Assembly (NCBI RefSeq): GCF_003594875.1
Contig: NZ_QZEY01000004.1
Span: 558,001-622,000, forward strand
DNA: 64,000 nucleotides
DNA from: Bailinhaonella thermotolerans
Lineage (GTDB): Bacteria; Actinomycetota; Actinomycetes; Streptosporangiales; Streptosporangiaceae
Direction of reading: 5' to 3'
Positions 27,201 to 35,700 of the stretch are shown here, piece after piece. Positions within the stretch are counted from its first letter, which is position 1. Each line of letters begins with the position of its first letter. The notes beneath the pieces were generated by a model that saw only the letters and a list, made by a program, of their open reading frames with translations, was not told the DNA's origin and made no database searches. The position numbers and the translations under genes were made by a program.

Positions 27201-30200
27201 GCACGTTGGCCGTCGCCCGGGGCGCGGTCGCCGCCGAGCACCCGAGGACCGCGACCGTGGTCTCGGTGGGCCCGTAGTGGACCTGCACCTCCAGCTCCGG
27301 CCGCACTTCGGCGATCCGGTCCACCAGCGACCACGGCACGGCCTCGCCCGCGAGCACGAGCACGCGGCGCGGGAGCACCGCCGCGAGGTCGCCGTACGAC
27401 GCCAGCAGCTCCAGGTGGCTCGGCACGCACTTGAGGAAGTCCACGCCCTCCATCCGGGCGGCGAACGCGGGCGGGTCGGTGGCGGCGTCGCGGTCGATCA
27501 GGTGGAGCGCCGCCCCGGTGGTCAGCGCGCCGAACACGTTGAGGATGCCCAGGTCGGCGGCGGCGGTCGAGGCCAGCGCCCACGACCCGAGCGGCCCGGC
27601 CGGGGCCAGCCGGGACAGGACCCCGTCGAGGTAGGCGGTGATGTTGCCGTGCTCGACCGCCACCCCCTTCGGCGTGCCCGTGGACCCCGACGTGAAGATC
27701 ACGTACGCGAGGTCGGCCGGGCCCGTCTCCACGGGATCGTCCCCGGCCACCGCCTCGTCCGGGGCCCAGGGCCGTACGGCGACCGCGTCCTCCGGCAGCC
27801 GGGCGGCCAGGTCGTCCGCGCAGACGACGACGCGGGCCCCGGCGGTGGCCAGGACCGACGCGATCCGGTCGGCGGGCGCGGCGTCGTCGATGGGCACGTA
27901 GCCCGCGCCCGCCTTCATCACGCCCAGCATCGCCACCGGCAGGTCCCGCGTGCGCTCCATGAGCACCGCCACGCGGTCCCCGCGCTCCACGCCCGCCGCG
28001 CGCAGCCTGGCGGCGAGCAGGCGGGCGCGCTCCTCCAGCTCGGCGTACGTGAGCCGCCCGTCGACGGCGACGACCGCGACGGCCTGCGGGCTGGTGACGG
28101 CGTGCGCGGAGATGCGCCCGTGCAGCGTCGGGCCCCCGGCGGGCTCCCCGGGCGGGCCGGTCAGCTCGGTGGCCGCGCCCGGGTCCAGCTCCAGCTCGCC
28201 GACCGGGCGGGACGGGTCGGCGGTGAGCTGGTCCAGGACCGCCAGGTAGAACCCGGCGATCCGGCGCGCGGTCGCCTCGTCGAACAGCTCGGGCCGGTAG
28301 GCCAGCGCCGCCCGGAGCGCCGTGCCGGTGTCGCGCACGGTCCAGCTCAGGTCGAACTTGGCCGTGACCGGCTTCAGCTCCACCGCGTGCGCGTCGAGCC
28401 CGGGGAACCCGGTGACGGGGCCGTGCGCGTCGTACACGTTGAGCAGCACCTGCGGCGCGACCGGGGGCATCGGCTCGTCCGCGTGCGCGAACGCGTCGAG
28501 CGTGCCCGAGCGCGCCAGCTCCACCAGCTCCGCGCCGGTGAGCTCGTCCGCGACCTCCGTGCGGATGATCAGCGTCTGCAGGAAGCACCCCACCAGGCGC
28601 TCGGCCTCGGGGTGCCGCCGGCCCGACTCGGGCACGCCGACGGGGATGTCGGACCCGCCGGACACCCGCGCGAGCATCGCCGACAGGCCCGCGAGCAGCA
28701 CCATGAACACCGTGGCCCCGCTGGAGGCGGCCAGCTCGCGCACGCGGGCGGCCAGCTCGCCGGGCAGGTCCAGGTCCAGCAGGCCGACCCCGGTCCCGGG
28801 CCCGGCCTGCCGCACCCGGTCCACGGGCAGCGCGATCTCGGCGGGCACGCCGTCCAGCCGCTCCGCCCACCAGCCCGCGTCTGCGGCCCGGGCGCGCTGC
28901 CACTCGGCCACGTCCGCGAACTGCCGGTCCAGCGGCTCGGGCGCGGGCCGCACCCCGGTCCGCGCGGCGTACAGGTCGGCGAGGTCCCGCAGCAGCACCC
29001 CGCGCGACCACGCGTCGCTGGCGATGTGGTGCAGCACCAGCGCCACCACGTGCTCGCGCGGCCCGGCCGTGACGACGGCCGCCCGCATCGGGCACTCCTC
29101 GGCCAGCCGGAACGGCCGCCGGGCCAGCCCGGCCACGAACCCGGCCCACGCGGTCTCCTCCAGCGACCCGTCCTCGTACGCCGGGGGCGTGGCCGGGCCG
29201 GGCTCCGCGAGGCCGGCCGCGTCGACCACCTCCACGGGGATCTCCGCGGCCGGGCGCACCGCGGCGTACGGCTCGGCGTCGCGGACCTCGACCACCGAGC
29301 GCAGCACCTCGTGGCGCTCGGCCAGGTCCGTGATCGCCAGCCGCATCGCCTCCACGTCCAGGCCGCCCTCGAACCGGACCACGATCGGCACGTTGTAGGC
29401 GGCGCTGTCGGGGTCCACCTCCCCGGCCAGCCACATCTGCCGCTGGACGGGGGTCAGCGGGACGGGCCCGCCGCCGGTCCGGCGCGGCACGCGGTCCCCG
29501 GCGGGCGGCGCCGCCGGGTCGCGGGGGAGCGCGTCGAGCGCGGCGGCCAGCTCTTCGAGCACGGGATGCTCGAAGAGCACCCGCAGCGGGACCGTCATCC
29601 GAAGGCCCACGCCGAGTCGGCCGGCCGCGCGCACGGCGGTGAAGGAGTTCCCGCCCAGCGCGAAGAAGTCCGCGTCGGCGGAGACCTCCGCGACCCCGAG
29701 CAGTTCCTCCCACACCCCGGCGATCAGCCGCTCGGTGCCGGTCTCCGGCGCGCGCCCGGCGCCGCCGCCCCCGGCGGTCCCGGCCGCCGGGTCCGCCGCG
29801 AGCCCGGCCAGCAGCGCGGCCCGGTCCACCTTGCCGTTGGCGTTCAGCGGCAGCGCGTCCACGGCCAGGATCGACGAGGGCACCATGTAGTCCGGCAGCG
29901 CCCGACGCAGGCCCGACCGGACCGCGTCGGCGGGCGCCGTCCCGACGACCCACGCGGCCAGCCGGCGCGCCGCGCCCTCGCCGACCGGCAGCACCACGGC
30001 CTCGGCGACCCCGGGCACCTCGCGGCACGCGGCCGCGACCTCGCCCGGCTCGACCCGGTACCCCCGGATCTTCACCTGGTCGTCGGCGCGCCCGAGGAAC
30101 TCCACGACCCCGTCGCGCCCGATCCGCACCCGGTCCCCGGACCGGTAGTACCGCCCGTCCGGGCGCTCGGCGAACCGCGCGTCGCCGGGCGCCTGGAGGT

Positions 30201-32766
30201 ACCCGCGCGCCACCTGCGGCCCGCCGATCCACAGCTCGCCCGCCACGCCGTACGGCAGGGGCCGCCCGGCCGCGTCGGCCGCGAAGCACCGGACCCCGGG
30301 GAACGGCGTGCCCAGCGGCGCCACCGCGCCCCGGCGCGGGACGTCCGCGACCGCGCAGCCGAGCACGGACACGGTGGTCTCCGTCGGTCCGTAGTGGACC
30401 TGCACCGCGAGGTCCGGCCGCGCCGCCGCGATCCGGTCGACCAGCGTCCACGGCGTCGCCTCGCCCGCGAGCACCAGCAGCCGCCGCGGCAGCACGTCCG
30501 CCAGCTCGCCGTGCGCCGCCAGCAGTTCGAGCTGGCTCGGCACCAGCTTCACCGCGTCGATCTCGTGCCGCCGCAGCCAGTCCGCGTACGCCTCGGGATC
30601 GACCGCGACCTCGCGCCCGAGCAGGTGCAGCGCGGCCCCGGTGGTGAGCGCGCCGAACACGTTCAGCAGGCCGAGGTCGGCCGCGAACGTGGAGACCAGG
30701 GCGTACGACCGCATCTCCCCGACCCGGGACAGGACCGCGTCCAGGTAGGCGGTCACCTGCCGGTGCTCGACCGCCACCCCCTTCGGCGTCCCCGTGGACC
30801 CCGATGTGAAGATCACGTACGCGAGGTCCTCCGCCGTGGCCTCCTCCGTCTCGCCGCCGGCCGTGCCGTCCGCCTCGCCGCCGGCGGCGCCGGAGCCGCC
30901 CGGGACGTCCGCGTCGCCGTCCGCGTCGCCGTACGGCGGGGCGGGCGAGAGGCGGGTGACGTGCCCGGGCAGGCGGCCGGCCAGGTCCGGGGCGCAGACC
31001 GCGACCTCGATCCCGGCCGCGGCCACGATCGCGGCGATCCGGTCTGCGGGGGCGGCGTCGTCGACGGGGACGTACGCCGCGCCGGCCTTGAGGACGGCGA
31101 GCACCGCCACCGGGAGATCGGCGCCGCGTTCCATGAGCAGGGCCACGCGATCGCCCCGGCCCACCCCGGCCGCGCGCAGCCGCGACGCGAGCGCCGCCGC
31201 CCGCTCCTCCAGCCCGGCGTACGTCAGCTCGCCGTCCGCGGCGACCACCGCGACGGCCTCCGGCGTGCGGCGGACCTGCTCGGAGATGCGCCCGTGCAGC
31301 GTGGGCGCGCCGAGGGCGGGGGCGGGCGGCGCGGCGAGCGCGTCCTCCGCGCCCGGTTCGAGCTCCAGCTCGCCCACCGGCCGGTCCGGGTCCTCCGCGA
31401 GCTGGGTGAGCAGCGCGGTGAACCAGCCGGTCAGGCGGGCGGCGGTCTCGGGGGAGTAGAGGCCCGTGCGGTACGCCAGGTGGCCGCGCAGCGCCTCACC
31501 GTGATCGTGGAACGTCCACGCCTGGTCGAACTTGGCGGCGACCGGCTTGACCTCGACCGTCCGGGCGGTGAGGCCGGGCAGCCCGGACACCTCCTCGGGG
31601 TTCTCGTACACGTTCAGCAGCACGTCGATGAGCGGCGCCGCCGTGCCCGAGCGCTGGGGGCGGACCCGCTCGACCACGCGGTCGAAGGGCGCGTCGGCGT
31701 GGCCGAACACGTCCAGCGCCAGCGTGCGCGCCCGGTCCACCAGCTCCCTGCCGGTCAGGCCGCCGTGCACCGACCCGGGCATGACCAGGGTCTCGACCAG
31801 GCAGCCGACGACCTTCTCGGCGTCCGGGTGCCGCCGTCCGGCCTCCGGCACGCCGACCAGCACGTCCACGGCCGCGTCCTCGCCGGTCCCCGCCGTGCCC
31901 GACACGCGGGCCAGCGTCGCCTGGAGCGCGGCGAGCAGCACCATGAACACGGTCGCGCCGGACTCCGCGGCCAGCGCGCGCACCCGCGCGACGGTCTCGG
32001 GGGAGAGGTCCACGTCCACGGAGGAGGCCCGCCAGTCCGCGGGCCCGGGCAGGTCGGGCGGCAGGACGGGCACGGGCGAAAGGCCCGCCAGCCGCTCCTC
32101 CCACCAGTCGATCGTGCGCTCGGTCTGCTCCGACGTCGCGCGCGCGTTCGCCCAGGCCGCCACGTCCGCGTACGTCAGGGACGGCTCTGCGGGGGCGTCC
32201 CCCCGCCCGGTGTGGAAGCGGTACGCCGCGGCGAGGTCGTCCAGGAGCAGCGGCATCGCCCACGCGTCGATCGCGATGTGGTGCATGTTCAGGAGCAGCG
32301 TGTGCTCCCCGGGCGCGGCGGTCAGCAGATGCGCCCGCATCGGGCGCTCCGCCGCCAGGTCGAACGGCCGCAGCACCAGCTCCGTGACGCGGTCCTCCAG
32401 CGCCCCGGCGGCGACGTCCTCCACCGCGAGCTCGACGGCCGCGCCGCCCGGCACGGCGTACGGCTCGCCGTCGCGCACCGCGACGACGCCGCCGAACACC
32501 TCGTGCCGCCCGGCCACGTCCGCCACGGCCCGCCGCAGCGCGTCCACGTCCAGGTCGCCGCGCAGGTCCAGCCGGAACGGCACGTTGTAGGCCGGGTCGG
32601 AGGCGTCCAGCGCCGACGCCAGCCACATGCGCCGCTGCACGGGGGACAGGCGCCAGGGCCCCTCGTCCTCCCGCCGCGGGATCGCCGCCGCCGCCGTCTG
32701 GCGGGCCCGCGCGATCCGCTCGCTGAGCAGGTCGCGCATCCGGTCCTCACTCGAGGCGAGGGTCAT
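24280..32766 (-). CDS. Two-module NRPS with Cys thioesterase and C-terminal MFS exporter
   Basis: A 2828-residue protein, domain order C-A-T-C-A-T-TE-MFS. C domains lie near 35-470 (HHIAIDA) and 1095-1530 (HHIASDA). A domains (490-960, 1540-2000) share YGPTETTV and KIRGYRVEPGEV. In both, the usual FDxS motif with its substrate-binding Asp is replaced by an ADLG type, and both read Lys near position 278 of the specificity code, so they may take similar substrates. T domains carry LGGNS (about 1035) and LGGDS (about 2069). The TE (about 2115-2350) has GHCVG with nucleophile C2205 instead of Ser. Residues from about 2390 form a 12-helix MFS transporter, so product release and export are on one chain. 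The ATG at 32766 overlaps the stop of the upstream NRPS gene. Confidence 0.9.
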   Translation of the reverse strand: MTLASSEDRMRDLLSERIARARQTAAAAIPRREDEGPWRLSPVQRRMWLASALDASDPAYNVPFRLDLRGDLDVDALRRAVADVAGRHEVFGGVVAVRDGEPYAVPGGAAVELAVEDVAAGALEDRVTELVLRPFDLAAERPMRAHLLTAAPGEHTLLLNMHHIAIDAWAMPLLLDDLAAAYRFHTGRGDAPAEPSLTYADVAAWANARATSEQTERTIDWWEERLAGLSPVPVLPPDLPGPADWRASSVDVDLSPETVARVRALAAESGATVFMVLLAALQATLARVSGTAGTGEDAAVDVLVGVPEAGRRHPDAEKVVGCLVETLVMPGSVHGGLTGRELVDRARTLALDVFGHADAPFDRVVERVRPQRSGTAAPLIDVLLNVYENPEEVSGLPGLTARTVEVKPVAAKFDQAWTFHDHGEALRGHLAYRTGLYSPETAARLTGWFTALLTQLAEDPDRPVGELELEPGAEDALAAPPAPALGAPTLHGRISEQVRRTPEAVAVVAADGELTYAGLEERAAALASRLRAAGVGRGDRVALLMERGADLPVAVLAVLKAGAAYVPVDDAAPADRIAAIVAAAGIEVAVCAPDLAGRLPGHVTRLSPAPPYGDADGDADVPGGSGAAGGEADGTAGGETEEATAEDLAYVIFTSGSTGTPKGVAVEHRQVTAYLDAVLSRVGEMRSYALVSTFAADLGLLNVFGALTTGAALHLLGREVAVDPEAYADWLRRHEIDAVKLVPSQLELLAAHGELADVLPRRLLVLAGEATPWTLVDRIAAARPDLAVQVHYGPTETTVSVLGCAVADVPRRGAVAPLGTPFPGVRCFAADAAGRPLPYGVAGELWIGGPQVARGYLQAPGDARFAERPDGRYYRSGDRVRIGRDGVVEFLGRADDQVKIRGYRVEPGEVAAACREVPGVAEAVVLPVGEGAARRLAAWVVGTAPADAVRSGLRRALPDYMVPSSILAVDALPLNANGKVDRAALLAGLAADPAAGTAGGGGAGRAPETGTERLIAGVWEELLGVAEVSADADFFALGGNSFTAVRAAGRLGVGLRMTVPLRVLFEHPVLEELAAALDALPRDPAAPPAGDRVPRRTGGGPVPLTPVQRQMWLAGEVDPDSAAYNVPIVVRFEGGLDVEAMRLAITDLAERHEVLRSVVEVRDAEPYAAVRPAAEIPVEVVDAAGLAEPGPATPPAYEDGSLEETAWAGFVAGLARRPFRLAEECPMRAAVVTAGPREHVVALVLHHIASDAWSRGVLLRDLADLYAARTGVRPAPEPLDRQFADVAEWQRARAADAGWWAERLDGVPAEIALPVDRVRQAGPGTGVGLLDLDLPGELAARVRELAASSGATVFMVLLAGLSAMLARVSGGSDIPVGVPESGRRHPEAERLVGCFLQTLIIRTEVADELTGAELVELARSGTLDAFAHADEPMPPVAPQVLLNVYDAHGPVTGFPGLDAHAVELKPVTAKFDLSWTVRDTGTALRAALAYRPELFDEATARRIAGFYLAVLDQLTADPSRPVGELELDPGAATELTGPPGEPAGGPTLHGRISAHAVTSPQAVAVVAVDGRLTYAELEERARLLAARLRAAGVERGDRVAVLMERTRDLPVAMLGVMKAGAGYVPIDDAAPADRIASVLATAGARVVVCADDLAARLPEDAVAVRPWAPDEAVAGDDPVETGPADLAYVIFTSGSTGTPKGVAVEHGNITAYLDGVLSRLAPAGPLGSWALASTAAADLGILNVFGALTTGAALHLIDRDAATDPPAFAARMEGVDFLKCVPSHLELLASYGDLAAVLPRRVLVLAGEAVPWSLVDRIAEVRPELEVQVHYGPTETTVAVLGCSAATAPRATANVPLGTPLPRARCFVADRSGRALPYGVAGELWLGGPQVARGYLGHPEDPRYVTREDGRWYRSGDRARVTAEGYVEFLGRVDDQVKIRGYRVEPGEVAAVCRALPGVSEAVVLPVGEGTGRRLAAWLVPDGALTADEVRAALREALPDYMVPSAITLLDAFPLNPNGKVDRARLVAELAPAAPGEQVAPETETEARVAEVWARLLGLDSVGATDDFFALGGDSFTAVKAVHEIDPGLRVIDLFTNPTPRELAAHLDGGSGGPAGLLHRLGGPKKGAKATATVVCVPYGGGSAAVYRPLAEELPEGVELLALELPGHDPARPDEEPRPLEEVVERCVAELAARENGPISVYGHCVGTALATALALRLEETGVEVTGVFLGGSFPTARLPGKLSAWINRRLPADRWLSDRAYRDVLRAMGGLPEDLEGPAVETAVAALRHDARQAQAWFTRRLSDPRRRRLRAPVLVIVGGADRATELYEERHREWTAFAHHVELAVIPNAGHYFLRHQPDELAGHVSAALERWKDSGPPEAPAEPDPVAPEPRGLRGFYTVAFGQLASMVGSSLSSFGLGVWTFQQNGAVFDFALITMLALLPTVLMGPVGGAVADRFDRRKVMLVCDALNGLGMTLVAALLWLDGLTFPVVCAIVTLTSIVTAFHRPAYLAAIAQLVPKPYLPQANALAQAGLGLGNLIAPLAGGALVALAGLPVVIGADVLTFVLAFVSLLTVRIPDRMFRRREETFRAAVAGGWRYFTRRPPLMVMAGYFMVVNYFTALTLAVVSPMVLSLGDAADLGVVTAVGGVGAVLGSVVMMVWGGTRRLADGMVGFVAVAGVATVVAGLAGAAAWLPLVAIGLALRWGASSVINAHWLSIIQLKVRMELQGRVLATNQMLATAMTPIGYLTAAPLTAWAQSLTGKGTGPAIGVLLAASGVLLTLWGVIGPRIRRLRHIEDELPDALPTAVISTDLDELQAEDDRQMARA

Positions 32767-35700
32767 GACTGGTCCTCCTGTCCGGTCATCTCCGAGATGA
32801 CCAGTCGTTCCACGGCCGCCGCGTAGTCCGCGAGGACGGGATGGTCGAACAGGGCGCGCACGGTCAGGTCGCAGGCCAGCGCCTCGCGCAGCCGTACCGT
32901 CACGCGGGTGGCCAGCAGCGAGGTGCCGCCGAGCGCGAAGAAGTCGTCCCGGGCGCCGACCCGGGGCAGGCCGAAGGTCTCCTGCCAGATCTCGGCCATG
33001 AACTCCTGCATGGGCCCCTCGGGCGGTGTGTACGCCGCGGCCTCGGCCTCGACGCCCGCCAGGGCCCGCCGGTCGATCTTGCCGGTGGCGGTGTACGGCA
33101 GCGCCTCGTGCGACGCCCACCGGCGCGGCACCATGTAGCCGGGCAGCCGGGCGGCGGCGTACTCCTCCAGCTCGGCGGTCGTCCCCGTCCCGCGCCACAC
33201 CACGTGGCCGATCAGGTGGGCGTCGGCGCCGGTGGTGGCGACGACGGCGAAGTCGGCGACGGCGGGGTGGCCGCGCACCACGTTGTCCACCTCGCCCAGC
33301 TCGATCCGGTAGCCGCGCACCTTGACCTGGCCGTCGGCGCGGCCGACGAAGTCGAGCACGGGCTCGCCGGCCGCGTCGCGGGTCCAGCGCACCACGTCGC
33401 CCGTGCGGTACCGCCGCGCCTCCGGGGACTCGGGGTCGGGCACGAACGCGGCCGCCGTCAGGTCGGGCCGGCCCCGGTACCCCACGGCCACGCCCGCCCC
33501 GCCGATCCACAGCTCGCCGGGCACGCCGGTGGGGAGCGCCCGGCCGAGGGGGTCCACGACGTACAGGCGCTCGCCGGGCATGGGACGGCCCACGGGCACC
33601 GAGTCCCCGACGGGCTCGGTGACCCGGTGGGCGGTGGAGGCCACGGTCGTCTCCGCCGGGCCGTACACGTTCCACACCTCGCCGGAGATGGCGAGGAGGC
33701 GGCGCGCGAGCGCGGGGTCGAGGGCCTCGCCCCCGGCCTTGACGCGCATCCCCGGCCGGCCCCGCCAGCCCGACTCCACCATGAGCCGCAGCCGGCTCGG
33801 CGTGGTGAGCACCATCGTCACGCCCGCGGAGTCGCACAGCTCGGCGAGGGCGCGGCCGTCGAGGGCGGTCACGGAGTCGGCGATGACGACCCGGGCCCCC
33901 GCGGCCAGCGTGGCCCACAGGTCGAACACCGAGGAGTCGAACACCATCGGGGCCGCGGCGAGCACGGCGTCCCCGGCCTTGATGCCGGGGTACTCCGCGT
34001 GGGAGGCGACGTAGGCGGCCAGGCCGCGCTGGGTGATCTCGATGCCCTTCGGCCGCCCGGTCGAGCCCGAGGTGAAGATCAGGTAGGCCGGTCCGTCCGG
34101 GTCGGCCTCCGGGATCCGCCCGCGCGGCGTCTCCAGCAGCGCCGCGGCGTCCAGCACCTCGGCCCCGCCGATGCCCGCGACCGCCGCGTGGGCCTCCTCG
34201 CCGAGCGCGAGCACCCGCAGCACGCCGCCGTCCTCGACGATGGCGTTCATCCGCCCGGCGGGCAGGTCGGCGTCCATCGCGACGTAGGCGGCCCCCGCGC
34301 GGATCACGCCGAGCAGCACGGCGGGGAGCCGGTGGTCGCGGGGCAGGCACGCCCCGACCGCCTCGCCCGGCACGACCCCCGCCGCGACCAGGCCGGTCGC
34401 GACCCGGGCCGACAGCTCCTCGAGCTCGCCGTAGGTCAGCCGCCCGCCGGCGGACTCGGCGGCGATCCCGTCCCGGTCGTGCTCCAGGATGGCGTCCACG
34501 AAGGTCGCCCGGGGGCGCACCTCCGCGCCGGTCCCGGCCGCGCGCAGCGCCGCCAGCTCCTCGCCGGGGACCAGCGGCAGCTCCGAGACCCGGGTGCGCG
34601 GGTCGGCCAGGCCGAGTTCGAGGGCGCGCAGCAGGGCGTCGGCCACCCGGCCGGCGTCCTCCTCGGTGAACCGCTCCGTGGCGTACTCGACCAGCAGCTC
34701 CGGCCCGTCCGCGCCCGCGTTGACGAGCACCGACATCTCGCCCATGGCGCAGCCGCAGTCCAGCTCGCCCGCCAGCTCCACGCGGATCGGCGCCGCCCCG
34801 CCGCCGGGGGACGCCTCCAGCACCACCGGCACGTCCTCGGGCTGCACGGACAGCATCACCGGCGTCGGCACCGCGCCGGGCGGCCGGGGCAGGGCGTCCG
34901 ACGCCGCCGACCCGACCAGCTCCCGGTGCGCCAGCGCCCCGGTGATCGCCGTGTTCGCCGCGGCGACCAGGTCCCCGAACTCCGGGTCGTCCTCGAACCG
35001 CAGCGGGATCGGCACCGTCCCGAACAGCGGTCCCATGACCCGCTCCAGGCCGGGCCGGTCCCGCTCGGCGGCGGTCAGGCCGATCATCGTCTCGGCCCGC
35101 CCGCTCAGCCCGCCGGTCACCGTGGCCAGCGCCGCCAGGTGCACGGCGGCGGGAGTCGCGCCGAGCTCCGCCGCCACCCGGCGGATCGCCGCGTCCAGCT
35201 CCGGGTCCAGCGGCCGCCGGGCCCGCCTGCCCCGGTGGGTGAGCGACACGCCCTCGCGCCCGAACAGGTCGTGCGGCACGGCGACACCGGCCAGGACCTT
35301 CCGCCAGTGGGCGCCCTCGCGCGCCAGCGCCTCCGCCCGGCGCTCCTCCTCGGCCAGCGCGACGTCGCCGAGCTGGATCTCCGGGTCGGGCACGTCCTGC
35401 CCGGCGAGACCGGCCGCCAGCTCCTCGATCAGGATCCGGGTCGACCACCCGTCCGCCACGATGTGGTCGCTGATCAGCACCACCTCGGCGGTGTCCTCCC
35501 CGGTCCGGAACAGCTCGGCGCGCAGCAGCGGCACGTCGGCGGTCAGGTCGAAGGGGGCGATCCCCGGCCCGCCGAGGCGCAGGATCTCCGCCTCCCGCTC
35601 GGCCGGGGCCAGCCCGCGCAGGTCGTGCTCCTCCAGCGGGACCGGCGCGGGCGGGCGCACCCGCATCATGGGCTCCCCGCCGACCGGCTCGATGACGCTG

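Noticed and set aside
32763-32766. Possible frameshift joining the two NRPS genes
   Set aside because: The first protein ends properly after a T domain and the second starts before a C domain; the 4-base overlap is normal coupling.
23227-32826. A 3199-codon open frame on the plus strand opposite the NRPS
   Set aside because: An antisense shadow caused by extreme third-position GC; its translation is low-complexity His/Arg/Gly text with no domain.
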